Assembly (NCBI GenBank): GCA_020025595.1
Contig: JAHHRV010000008.1
Coordinates: forward strand, 44,314 to 108,313
Origin: Oscillospiraceae bacterium
Lineage (GTDB): Bacteria > Bacillota > Clostridia > Oscillospirales > Oscillospiraceae
Length of the DNA: 64,000 nt
Reading direction: 5' to 3'
Numbering within the stretch: position 1 is the stretch's first letter; every line of letters starts with the position of its first letter. Under the pieces are notes generated by a model. That model had not been told where the DNA came from. It saw only the letters and a program-made list of their open reading frames with translations, and did not search any database. The position numbers were made by a program, and so were the translations under genes. Of this stretch, positions 26,361 through 34,860 are shown one piece after another.

Positions 26361-27089
26361 ATGAACAAAAGAAGATTCGGTCTTAGCGCAGCTGCACTGC
26401 GCTGGATTGCCCTTGGCTGCATGCTGCTGGACCATTTATGGGGAACCACGGTCTCCGGAAATGACTGGATGACATATATGGGCAGGCTTGCCTTTCCCAT
26501 TTTTGCATTCCAGATTGCCCAGGGTTATCTGCACACCCATGATTATTCCAGGTACTGGAAGCGCCTTGCCCTGTTCGCTATTTTGTCCGAAGTTCCCTTC
26601 GATCTGATGATGTTTGGAACGTCCTTCTACCCCTTCCATCAGAATGTGATGATCACCCTTCTGCTGGGACTCGTTTCCATCCATGTGATTGACCAGGTGC
26701 AGAAGAAAGAGACAAAGCTGTGGCTCGGCTGCATGGAAGTCGCTGGATTGTTCCTGCTTGGTTACATCACCTTCCCGGATTACGGACTTCTTGGTGTTCT
26801 GAATGTTGTTATCTTCTATTTGCTTCGGAATTTCCCGGGAGCAAAGCTGGCACAGCTGGCTGCCATGATTGCCATTCATGCATTTGGCTTTGAAGGAAAG
26901 TGCTTCGTCGTGACACTTCTTGGTCACGCAATAGACATTCCGACCCAGGCAATGGCAATTTTCTCCCTCATTCCCATCTGGCTGTACAACGGAGAAAAGG
27001 GCTGCAAAAACAGATATCTGCAATATCTTTCCTACACATTCTATCCGGTACATATGCTGGTGCTGTATTTCATAGCGTTGCTTCGATGA
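26361..27089 (+). CDS. TraX-family membrane protein
   Basis: The 242-residue protein has about seven hydrophobic segments and the family hallmarks: LRWIALGCMLLDHLW near residue 14, GRLAFPIFAFQIAQGY near 40, and HDYSRYWKRLALFAILSEVPFD-type residues at ~55-78. TraX of F plasmids acetylates pilin. Chromosomal Clostridia members are common and of unknown function, possibly O-acyl transfer to surface molecules. It lies 11 bases downstream of rlmD, so it is probably cotranscribed. No conjugation genes are close, so a pilin role is unlikely. Confidence 0.82.
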   Translation: MNKRRFGLSAAALRWIALGCMLLDHLWGTTVSGNDWMTYMGRLAFPIFAFQIAQGYLHTHDYSRYWKRLALFAILSEVPFDLMMFGTSFYPFHQNVMITLLLGLVSIHVIDQVQKKETKLWLGCMEVAGLFLLGYITFPDYGLLGVLNVVIFYLLRNFPGAKLAQLAAMIAIHAFGFEGKCFVVTLLGHAIDIPTQAMAIFSLIPIWLYNGEKGCKNRYLQYLSYTFYPVHMLVLYFIALLR

Positions 27090-27144
27090 TAAAGGCCCCC
27101 CGCAAGCAAGCCGGAGTCGGCTAAGGACATTTGGGGGATGTATG

Positions 27145-27186
27145 ATACGGTGTAGCCCGGTCGGGCTGCACCGTATTTCTTTTTAT
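27145..27186 (+). terminator. Intrinsic terminator behind rlmD-traX
   Basis: A 14-bp stem (ATACGGTGTAGCCC / GGGCTGCACCGTAT, one wobble pair) is followed by TTCTTTTT. The rest of the gap, 27190-27360, shows no gene or structure I can name. Confidence 0.85.
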
Positions 27187-27363
27187 TGCTGTTGCTAGTT
27201 TCTTCCTGTGCATCTCGTATCATTTTGGCAAGTCAGAAATTACCCACTGACTATGACCAATTAAGCGTATCTCAACAGAATGCAATCCTTGCGATAGAAG
27301 CGTTGCTATAGTATCCAAAAAGAAGTACCCGGACGAAACTTTTTACTGTTACGGGCGAATGAA

Positions 27364-27405
27364 AAAGTCAGCGTACCTGCTTTTACATACAGATACGCTG
27401 ACTTT
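27364..27405 (-). terminator. Intrinsic terminator behind oleate hydratase
   Basis: Perfect 12-bp arms AAAGTCAGCGTA and TACGCTGACTTT. On the minus strand they are followed by TTTTTC. Confidence 0.8.
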
Positions 27406-27450
27406 GCTATTTTATCAGTTCAGGATATACATTTCAACTTGGCAATGCAG

Positions 27451-29220
27451 TTAAATGAGCTGGTTCTCTACCATCATTTCATAAATTGTAGTTCCTTCCA
27501 GTTTCTTAATTGCCTGTTTAAGAGCAAATCTCTGAGGGAACGGCAGAGATAGATCGGTGATTTTCCTTCCATCCAACATATGATGCGTTACACGCAGCAA
27601 AATACGCAAATCATATTGAGATGCAAAGACTTCCGGAACTCCTCGATCCAGACCCAGCAGGGTGTACACGGCCTCCATACCGGTGCGAACTGCATACTCT
27701 GTAGTAAACACCGTATCATTCGGTGTTTCTACATGTTCGCCGATGAACGCAAAGTTTTCTGCACCGTCTACTACGATCTTAGGACGGTCTCCGGCGCGTC
27801 TTACCATAAAATACGAAGTCACATACGGCATCATGCACGGAATTGTAACCGAATGGTGCTTGGCCAGTTCAGGAATTTCTTCCACAGGTACACCAATATG
27901 ATAAAGCCACTCCATGCAGATTTCTTCACCAGTGCACTCTGCCATTGTCTTTTTGACATAATCGCCCTCTTTATCAGAAAAGAGGCCATAGACCCAAGCT
28001 ACGATTTCATTGGGCTTTTGTACGGCGAAATGAGGCTGTCTGCTGACTGTCCAGCTCATCAGCCAGGAAGAATCTCTGGCAGTGATAGGACCGCCTGTGA
28101 CGATTTTCCCATTGTAGGGATCTCGACCGGTCAGTTTTGCAATATAGCTGGGGATTCTGTCATCAAAGCAGGTAATCGTTGCACTTTCCCAATTAGAACC
28201 GGCTACATCTCCGCAGAACTTTTCGGGATTACCGAAGTCATCACTCTGAGATGCAATATTCTCCCACAATTCCCAAGCTGCTCCAAGACCGTCCGGAACA
28301 ACAGCAGGGTGTGTCTGGTCGCCAAAGCCGCTTTGCTCCGTGTTAGAACCCAGAGTGATAAATACCAGATCCTGGGCTCTGATGTCCAGGTTTTTCGGTT
28401 CGCCGCTTACATCACAAATCAGGCGTGTAACCTTCTTTTTACCGCCCTGCATATTAAATTCAACATTTCTTACGATCGTCTGATATTGGAATTTAACACC
28501 GTGTTCCTCGAGGTATTTCTGCAAGGGAAGAATCAGGGATTCATACTGATTATATGTTGTGAATTTCAGACACGAAATGTCGGTAATATTGTGAGCATGA
28601 TGAATATATCTTGTCACATACCGACGCATTTCAATGGCGCTGTGCCAATCCTCGAAAGCAAACATCGTGCGCCAAAACAGCCAGAAATTGGATTCAAAAA
28701 ACTCTTTCGTAAAGACATCCGTGATGCGTTTATCATCCAGATCTTTTTCCGGTGTCAGGAAAAGCTGTGCCAATTCCATGGCTGCTTTGTCGGTTAATCC
28801 AAACTTATGAAGCGTATGTGCATCCTGACCCTGCTTTTCTGTAACACGGAGCGGAGAACTGCTTGGATCATCCATATTGAGATAATTAAATTCATCCAAA
28901 ACAGACTGTCCCGGGTTTTTAAGGGAGGGCACCGACCGATAAAGATCCCAAAGGCACTCAAAATGGTCTTCCATTTCACGGCCACCACGGATGATATATC
29001 CCAATTTGGGATCACGAATACCGTCACAGCCGCCACCGGCTAGTGGAAGTTCTTCCAGAATTGTGATATTTTCTCCGGGCATCTGTCCATCCCGAACAAG
29101 GAAAGCGGCAGCAGACAGTCCTGCAAGGCCACCGCCCACAATATATGCCTTGCGGTCTTCAATGTTATTGGGCTTACGGGGTTTTGAAAATGCGGCATAG
29201 TTTCCGTTGGTGTAAAACAT
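27451..29220 (-). CDS. ohyA: Oleate hydratase
   Basis: The 589-residue flavoenzyme adds water to the 9-cis double bond of oleic and linoleic acid, giving 10-hydroxy fatty acids. This detoxifies free fatty acids in gut bacteria. The family was formerly called myosin-cross-reactive antigen. The FAD-binding GGGLAGLSAAAFLVRDG is near residue 28. The catalytic-site loop RGGREMEDHFECLWDL is near 80, and FWRTMFAFEDWHSAIEMRRY near 185 matches the family. It sits in the cytoplasm or at the membrane face. A GGAGGA ribosome binding site precedes the ATG. A TetR gene lies just upstream on the same strand, and a 15-bp palindrome sits in the leader, so fatty-acid-responsive repression is likely. Confidence 0.95.
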   Translation of the reverse strand: MFYTNGNYAAFSKPRKPNNIEDRKAYIVGGGLAGLSAAAFLVRDGQMPGENITILEELPLAGGGCDGIRDPKLGYIIRGGREMEDHFECLWDLYRSVPSLKNPGQSVLDEFNYLNMDDPSSSPLRVTEKQGQDAHTLHKFGLTDKAAMELAQLFLTPEKDLDDKRITDVFTKEFFESNFWLFWRTMFAFEDWHSAIEMRRYVTRYIHHAHNITDISCLKFTTYNQYESLILPLQKYLEEHGVKFQYQTIVRNVEFNMQGGKKKVTRLICDVSGEPKNLDIRAQDLVFITLGSNTEQSGFGDQTHPAVVPDGLGAAWELWENIASQSDDFGNPEKFCGDVAGSNWESATITCFDDRIPSYIAKLTGRDPYNGKIVTGGPITARDSSWLMSWTVSRQPHFAVQKPNEIVAWVYGLFSDKEGDYVKKTMAECTGEEICMEWLYHIGVPVEEIPELAKHHSVTIPCMMPYVTSYFMVRRAGDRPKIVVDGAENFAFIGEHVETPNDTVFTTEYAVRTGMEAVYTLLGLDRGVPEVFASQYDLRILLRVTHHMLDGRKITDLSLPFPQRFALKQAIKKLEGTTIYEMMVENQLI

Positions 29221-29256
29221 AATGCTCCTCCTTATTGATTCCTATTTTGCAATTTG

Positions 29257-29271
29257 GAAGCAATTTGCTTC
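29257..29271. promoter_or_regulatory. Perfect palindrome upstream of ohyA, candidate TetR operator
   Basis: GAAGCAATTTGCTTC is a 15-bp perfect palindrome centred 44 bases before the ohyA ATG. A half-site copy (TGCAATTT) lies 10 bases away. The regulator gene next door makes it a likely operator. Confidence 0.5.
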
Positions 29272-29318
29272 TTCTGTTATTATTGTACACATTTGAAGGA
29301 TATTATGCCTTTACAAAA

Positions 29319-29355
29319 CAGGCAGTATGTCAAAAGAATCTTGACATACTGCCTG
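29319..29355 (-). terminator. Intrinsic terminator between the TetR gene and ohyA
   Basis: A 15-bp stem (CAGGCAGTATGTCAA / TTGACATACTGCCTG) is followed on the minus strand by TTTTG. It separates the regulator transcript from ohyA. Confidence 0.75.
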
Positions 29356-29366
29356 CTGTGTAAAAA

Positions 29367-29930
29367 CTATTTTCTATTCGTATTTTGAAATTTCAGAAGT
29401 GCCTTTCTAAAATCGCCTTCAATGAGGAAGTTTACATTTTGTGCGATTTCTTCGGGAGGTTCCTTCATCCCGTTGCGTATCCAGTCCAGCGATACAGCGT
29501 TAATTGCAAGTGTGTAGAAATTGGCAACAAAAGCACACTGCTCCTGAGAAACCTGTAGTCCCTCTGATTCCGCATTAACTACCTTGATGATGTACTGGTA
29601 CAACACTCGGTACATAAAGAATTCAACATATTCCCGCTGTATGGAACGATATGTGTTCATCACAAGTGGCTTGTTTTTTTGAGCCCATCTCATAAGACGG
29701 ATATATCCAGTCTGCCAACTGTCAATATCAGAGTATTCATTTAACGCTTTTTCTGTTTCCTGTATAAAATGCCATTCAAGCAAATCATAAATATCGTCGA
29801 AATAGTAATAAAACGATTGTCTGGATACACCACACTGATTGACAATGTCCGTAATTGTAATGCTGTTAAGAGATTTTTCGTTCAACATCTCAATTAAGGT
29901 GTCTGCGAAGATCTGCTTCATATTTGCCAT
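29367..29930 (-). CDS. TetR-family transcriptional regulator, probable ohyA regulator
   Basis: The 187-residue protein has an N-terminal TetR helix-turn-helix (ITITDIVNQCGVSRQSFYYYF, residues ~22-42) and an all-helical ligand domain resembling the DhaS/TetR_C_8 type. The start at 29930 is set by AGAAAGGAG. An ATG at 30062 gives 44 extra residues unlike the family and is rejected. It has its own promoter and terminator directly upstream of ohyA. Regulation of ohyA by fatty acids or acyl-CoA is inferred from position, not shown. Confidence 0.88.
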   Translation of the reverse strand: MANMKQIFADTLIEMLNEKSLNSITITDIVNQCGVSRQSFYYYFDDIYDLLEWHFIQETEKALNEYSDIDSWQTGYIRLMRWAQKNKPLVMNTYRSIQREYVEFFMYRVLYQYIIKVVNAESEGLQVSQEQCAFVANFYTLAINAVSLDWIRNGMKEPPEEIAQNVNFLIEGDFRKALLKFQNTNRK

Positions 29931-29978
29931 TGCAGCTTCTCCTTTCTGGTGAAATACTTTTGGCATAATGCAACTATA

Positions 29979-30006
29979 ATTATAGCAAAAGGCTTTACAA
30001 AAGCAA
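29979..30006 (-). promoter_or_regulatory. Promoter of the TetR gene
   Basis: On the minus strand: -35 TTGCTT at 30006-30001, 16-bp spacer, -10 TATAAT at 29984-29979. Confidence 0.7.
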
Positions 30007-30086
30007 CATGATCTTAGGATTTGATGTTCCAAAAAATCTCCGCTCTTATCCCCTATCCCCACGATGGGAGTGTTTTTTTACAAAAA

Positions 30087-30118
30087 ATCTCCGCACCCAA
30101 TTAACCGGGTGCGGAGAT
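30087..30118 (-). terminator. Intrinsic terminator after the sialidase gene
   Basis: ATCTCCGCACCC and GGGTGCGGAGAT form a perfect 12-bp stem followed by a T6 run on the minus strand. A partial copy of one arm with its A-tract (AAAAAATCTCCGC) is seen at about 30032. Confidence 0.9.
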
Positions 30119-30179
30119 CATTTTTCTGTCTGCGATCACAAAATCAGTCTGTGCATCTCCCTACGGGGTGGTGTCCTGA

Positions 30180-33100
30180 TCAGTCATTGCAGGTTTCCTT
30201 TTTCATGTACAGCACAACTGCTCCCAGACACAAACCGCTCACCAGGGTCAGGCTCATCCACAGCGTAAAGTGGCTGTTGTCGCCGGTATGAGGAGTTGCG
30301 GGCTTTTCAGGTGCAACCGTGGGATTCGTGGAAGGTACGGTTGTGGGAGCTTCAGGCTCAACAGGAACACTGGGCTGAGTCTCAGGCTCAGTGGGAACGG
30401 TGGGAATTTCCTCGGTCTCCGCATAACCGCAGACGGTACAGTAGTGCACTTTGCTGCCCTTTTCGGTATTGGTAGGAGCCTTGGTTTCCGTCCATTCGCC
30501 GTAAGTATGTCCTGCAAGGTCTGACTTTTCGCCGCAGGAGCATTCATGCCAGTGGTTGTTGTTATCGGACTTCCAATCGGTGCCAAATTCATGCTTATGG
30601 CCCAGTTCGTTGGTTACGGTCACATGGTAAACCACATTGCCCAGCTTCACATCTGCTGTACCGGCAGCAACAGCTGTCAGAACCAGCTCAGTCTTGGTGG
30701 TAACAACCTTCAGGACATGGGCGTAACGATTTTCCGTGTTGACGGAAGGACGCAGGACAAAGGTCTGATCCCCATAGGTGTAGGCAATCAGGTAGCGGCC
30801 GCCGTCTTCAATGGTCTTGACCTGAACATAGCCGGGGATCTCCTTGCTGGACTGCTGTCCCGCAGCAACAGGCGCATACAGCTTAAAGCTGCAAATATCG
30901 CCCATATCCTTCTGACCGCCGTCAAATGCACACATACTGTGGGTGCTGCTCAGGGTAAAGGCCAGATATCTTTCCTGACGGTTTGCATTGGGAGTATGGA
31001 TTACAAAAACACCGTTATTGTCTCTGGCATCAAAGCTATTGTCGGTAGGAACATCAGCGAAGGGATAACCCACCTCGCCTGCTGCATTCAGCCAAACATC
31101 CTTGCCGTCAACAGTCTTGGCAGAAGCCTGCCACTTGTTTCCATCCTTCTTGAAGGTGTAAAGAGCAGTATTCAGAGATTCCAGAGCACCGTCATAGAAT
31201 TTGTTTTCGCCGGTGCGACCCATGCCATCAGGGAGTTTGGTGGTCTGCAGCTCAGCCTTCACAACCCCAGGATTGCTGTTGGAAGGCTTCTTGGACTCAT
31301 CCCGCACGCCAAAACTCTGGGTAGGCTTGGTGTCCACATCCAGCTTGACCTCTACTTCCTCAACATTCAGCAGATCCTTGAGGGTAATGTTCTTGTAGGT
31401 GATCTGAGAGCCTGCATGCTCATACAGCAGACCAATCGTACCGTCCTCCTGGACCGTGATGCTGGAGTAAGCATAGTAAGCGTTGGGGGCTGTGACCTCG
31501 TAAGTGCCAATCAGCTCCATAGTACGGCCTTCATCGTCGTTCAGTGCAAATGTGTAGACTCTGCCATGTCTTCTCGCATGACTGCCGGAAGCAGCAGTGG
31601 AGACCATGACAACATCCTTGCCATCCAGCTGCTTGGAATACTTGACACCGGAAACCTGACAGCCGGTGGTCTTAACTGCGCTGTCCACACGGACAGGAGT
31701 ACCAGCCTTCCAGGTATTGCCGTCTCCACGGGTGTGATCAGTGTAACGCAGGACATTGTGGCCATCGCGGTAGAAGTGACGGACAGTGTTTACATCCAGC
31801 TCTACCAGGAAGCTCTCGCTGGACCAATCAGCCTGTGTAGCGGTCTCAGAACGGTGCCAGGTTGCGCCGTTGTCATTGCTGTAAATAAAGGATGCCTTCT
31901 CAGGGCTATGCTCATAGACGGGCAGCATAAGGGTGCCGTCGGAGAGGCACAGTCCGGAGCCGGGGCCTACACCGTAGAAGGTGTGCCGTGCAGGATTCTC
32001 TCGCACCATGGGGTTGAGAATGGTGGGAGCAGACCAGGTCTTACCCTGATCCTTAGAGCTGATCAGCCACAGGAAACAGGCATTTGCTACGTGGTAGTCA
32101 GCGTTGTAGAAGAATGCATTCTGCTGGACAAACTTGTCGCTGCCCAGCTGGGGGCAATACAGAGGGGTCTTCTTTGCGCTGTACAGATAGTAATATTCAT
32201 CGACATATGCAACAGGGGTCTTGTTGTCGTCTCTTACATAAACAGGTGCATAAGATTTGCCGCCTTCAGCTGCAAAATCACCGACATAGAAACTCCAGTT
32301 AGCATCTACCTGATTATTCAATACTTCCTTGTACAGAACCATTCTGAGCTTGCCGTCAATTTCCTCATAGCCGGAGGTCTGATGCAGAGTAGGTGTCCAG
32401 TTACCGCCGGAATATGCGTCAACCATCATATAAACGGTGCCGTCCTTGCCTTCAACAAGCACAGGATCGATAAACACGGTAGATCTGTTGTCAGTCTCAC
32501 GGCAGCTGTCGTTAAAGAAGTTGGGGAAGCTGTAAGTCCAGGTCTTGCCGTTGTCCTTAGAGATGGCAACCATTGTATCGATGTTGCTGCCGTCATTGCT
32601 GTGACCCCAACGGGCATCTGCTGCAGCCATCAAAGTGCCGTCGTTCAGAGTAATAATTGCAGGGATACGGAAATTCTTACTGCCGGTCACATTGGTAAAG
32701 GGCTGTCCTTCAATTGTGCCAGTCTTAGGATCAGGCTTTGCAATCATGTCCTCTCTGGGTTGAGCTTCCAGCATTGCCTGATTCAGTGCAGCAGCTACTG
32801 CGTCGATCTTCTCCTGATCGTTAGAAGTAAGAGCAGTCTTGCCCTCAGCAATCAGTTTCGTCAGCTGTGCTTTGCTCTCTTCGCAAACGCCGTCCAGCAT
32901 AGCCTCTGCCTTGGCAATTGCCGTACGCAGAGCGCCCTTGACAATCGTAGGTGCCTCTGTATCATTCTGTACATAGACATAGAGAGGGAAATACTGACCC
33001 TTCGGGCCCCAGAAGTTGGTATAGAATGCGCCGGGATTAAAGGACATCTTGTCATCTCTCTTGTTAAAGTCCAGGAAACGGTCTCCATTAGTAATGCTGA

Positions 33101-34223
33101 AGCCCTTGTCTCCCACAGTGGCACCCAAGAAGGAGGGGCTTTCAGACAGCATGGTATCGGTCATGGACAGATACAGATCATTACTGCCCAAAAATGCCAG
33201 TCTTTCACCCTTCTTCTCCACTGTGAAACGGAGTGTATTCATGTCCAGAGCAGACTGATCTTTCTCCAGCTTTGCAGAAACGGTATCTCCCGTTACGCTA
33301 AGGTCTGCCACAAAAGCGCCTGCATAGTTCTTAACAACAGCATCGCCCGAAGGTGCATTCTTAAAGTCTGCATTGGGATAGAATGCATAGAGGTTATTCT
33401 GACTGTCCTGGCTGACAAGCAGATAGTATCTGCCGGGAACGATTTCACTGGGATTGGTCAGACGGGTGTAGCCTGGGATGTTCAGAGGATCCACGGGCGG
33501 CTGAGGATCCACAGGGGGCTGAGGATCTACGGGGGGCTGAGGATCGACAGGGGGCTGAGGATCGACAGGGGGCTGAGGATCGACAGGGGGCTTGGGATCA
33601 ATAGGAGTCTTTTTGAAAATGCGAACCGTGCACTGCTCAGCAGCAACATAGAAGTGATCATTGCCATCCTTGCGAGCAAGATACAGGGTCTGTTCACTCA
33701 CCTGACGGCTGATGGTAAAGCCATTTTCCACCTTCTGAATCTGCATGGGCTGTGCATCTTTACCCACCGGGACTCTGTTCGTACCGGTAGTCACCTCATT
33801 GAGATTCAGATACATCTCCTCACCGGAGCAGCTCTTGACGGTGTAACCTGTATCAACGCCGCCGTTGAGAATCCATGTCTGCTCATTCTCAGGGAACTTT
33901 GCCAGCGTCAGACGGTCACCATTGATGCCAATCTGCACCTGATCGGTATTCTGAATCGCCTCCTTATGATACAGGACACGATTCTGCTGCACGATAGCAT
34001 AGGTATCGTCGGAAGTAAGGTCTTCCGCACACTTTACCTCTACAAACTCGAACTCGGAAGCCTTTTCCTGCACAGGGTCTTTGTCCACTGCGGAAACAGC
34101 ATTTTCATCCGGAGATGCCTGTTCCTCCGCAGCAAAGACCGGTACTCCCAGCTGTATGGTCATGATAATGGCCATAAGCAGGCTGAAAATACGGCTCCAC
34201 TTTGCGCAATTGCCTTGCTTCAT
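30180..34223 (-). CDS. Secreted, wall-anchored sialidase (GH33)
   Basis: This 1347-residue enzyme cleaves terminal sialic acids from host mucin and glycans outside the cell. A signal peptide covers residues 1-31 (ends VFAAEE). An N-terminal lectin-like region is at ~55-205. Six PPVDPQ repeats follow at ~212-247, then a second beta-rich region at ~250-420 and a FIVAR-type helical module at ~430-488. The GH33 beta-propeller spans ~510-960: the arginine motif FRIP at 518-521, and Asp boxes SKDNGKTW, SKDQGKTW and SNDNGATW. The C-terminal part has a His/Cys-rich module (HKHEFG, HECSCGE, HYCTVCGY), a Pro/Thr/Glu linker, the sortase-like signal TPHTGD near 1310, a membrane helix and a KKE tail. TPHTGD differs from LPXTG. 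A GGGAGGAA ribosome binding site fits the start. No nan genes for sialic acid use are in the window. Confidence 0.94.
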   Translation of the reverse strand: MKQGNCAKWSRIFSLLMAIIMTIQLGVPVFAAEEQASPDENAVSAVDKDPVQEKASEFEFVEVKCAEDLTSDDTYAIVQQNRVLYHKEAIQNTDQVQIGINGDRLTLAKFPENEQTWILNGGVDTGYTVKSCSGEEMYLNLNEVTTGTNRVPVGKDAQPMQIQKVENGFTISRQVSEQTLYLARKDGNDHFYVAAEQCTVRIFKKTPIDPKPPVDPQPPVDPQPPVDPQPPVDPQPPVDPQPPVDPLNIPGYTRLTNPSEIVPGRYYLLVSQDSQNNLYAFYPNADFKNAPSGDAVVKNYAGAFVADLSVTGDTVSAKLEKDQSALDMNTLRFTVEKKGERLAFLGSNDLYLSMTDTMLSESPSFLGATVGDKGFSITNGDRFLDFNKRDDKMSFNPGAFYTNFWGPKGQYFPLYVYVQNDTEAPTIVKGALRTAIAKAEAMLDGVCEESKAQLTKLIAEGKTALTSNDQEKIDAVAAALNQAMLEAQPREDMIAKPDPKTGTIEGQPFTNVTGSKNFRIPAIITLNDGTLMAAADARWGHSNDGSNIDTMVAISKDNGKTWTYSFPNFFNDSCRETDNRSTVFIDPVLVEGKDGTVYMMVDAYSGGNWTPTLHQTSGYEEIDGKLRMVLYKEVLNNQVDANWSFYVGDFAAEGGKSYAPVYVRDDNKTPVAYVDEYYYLYSAKKTPLYCPQLGSDKFVQQNAFFYNADYHVANACFLWLISSKDQGKTWSAPTILNPMVRENPARHTFYGVGPGSGLCLSDGTLMLPVYEHSPEKASFIYSNDNGATWHRSETATQADWSSESFLVELDVNTVRHFYRDGHNVLRYTDHTRGDGNTWKAGTPVRVDSAVKTTGCQVSGVKYSKQLDGKDVVMVSTAASGSHARRHGRVYTFALNDDEGRTMELIGTYEVTAPNAYYAYSSITVQEDGTIGLLYEHAGSQITYKNITLKDLLNVEEVEVKLDVDTKPTQSFGVRDESKKPSNSNPGVVKAELQTTKLPDGMGRTGENKFYDGALESLNTALYTFKKDGNKWQASAKTVDGKDVWLNAAGEVGYPFADVPTDNSFDARDNNGVFVIHTPNANRQERYLAFTLSSTHSMCAFDGGQKDMGDICSFKLYAPVAAGQQSSKEIPGYVQVKTIEDGGRYLIAYTYGDQTFVLRPSVNTENRYAHVLKVVTTKTELVLTAVAAGTADVKLGNVVYHVTVTNELGHKHEFGTDWKSDNNNHWHECSCGEKSDLAGHTYGEWTETKAPTNTEKGSKVHYCTVCGYAETEEIPTVPTEPETQPSVPVEPEAPTTVPSTNPTVAPEKPATPHTGDNSHFTLWMSLTLVSGLCLGAVVLYMKKETCND
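33487..33594 (-). repeat. Six tandem 18-bp repeats coding PPVDPQ
   Basis: Units of 18 bp (GGATCGACAGGGGGCTGA type on the plus strand) lie head to tail inside the sialidase gene. Three units are almost identical, so copy number may vary by slippage without changing the frame. Confidence 0.9.
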
Positions 34224-34723
34224 TAATTCATTCCTCCCATGTTAAATGTCCGTTTTACACGATATTGACAACCACGAGCTGTTTCTCAGAAACCTTATAG
34301 TCACCAACTTTGTAACTATAACATACGGAAAAATTATTTTCTATTTATTTGTTACACAAAAATTATTTTCATAATTAGGCAATATACCAAAACTCGGCGT
34401 TCCCATGACAGTAAATCTCGTCTTTTTGTAGATTTATCAGCACTGAAAGCCCACATATAAAACACCCCCTTGAAGAATATCCTCAAGAGGGTGCCGACCT
34501 GATGCAGCTGATCCGTCTGCAACATTATAGAATTTACGCCTGCATACAAGGTCAGCAAGATTGGGGCATTGTAGATAACTAATACAGCACTAAATAGAAC
34601 CATCATAAACGCATATTGGTATTTATATTGGTTTTGATTATGCTTGTTTCCTTGGTAGCTTCGACTTGAATGGGCTACGCAAAATCAATTTGCCAGCCCC
34701 CTTTCGTGACGACCAGAAAATAG
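34224..34723. other. Long gap upstream of the sialidase gene
   Basis: No convincing gene is seen. The sialidase leader holds an inverted repeat TTATAGT...ACTATAA (34295-34321), possibly an operator. A hairpin CACCCCCTTGA / TCAAGAGGGTG lies at about 34472-34494. An 84-codon minus frame (34352-34606) and a ~50-codon plus frame (about 34410-34580) lack ribosome binding sites and are taken as eroded sequence. Confidence 0.5.
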
Positions 34724-34766
34724 GAAAAACCGAGAAGAACTTTTTACAGTCCTTCTCGGTTTTTTG
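34724..34766 (-). terminator. Intrinsic terminator of the nucleoside transporter genes
   Basis: AAAAACCGAGAAG and CTTCTCGGTTTTT form the stem about 95 bases after the second permease gene, with T-tracts on both strands. Confidence 0.85.
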
Positions 34767-34860
34767 TGCTGTTGCAATGCTCATTGCCTAATTTCAGGAA
34801 AGTGCTTTTGGCACCCCTGCGCATTAGCTTGCGAATGTTTTATTGCGTTGCAGCAGAATC

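Noticed and set aside
33487..33594. Repeat array that looks like a CRISPR at first sight
   Set aside because: Units are 18 bp, directly joined without spacers, and code PPVDPQ in frame.
30546..34226. A 1226-codon plus-strand frame opposite the sialidase gene
   Set aside because: It mirrors the sialidase frame, has no domain I recognise, and arises from codon bias on the other strand. The minus strand has a signal peptide, Asp boxes and a ribosome binding site.
34352..34606. An 84-codon minus frame and a ~50-codon plus frame in the sialidase leader gap
   Set aside because: No ribosome binding sites, one contains a hairpin arm, and no family is recognised.
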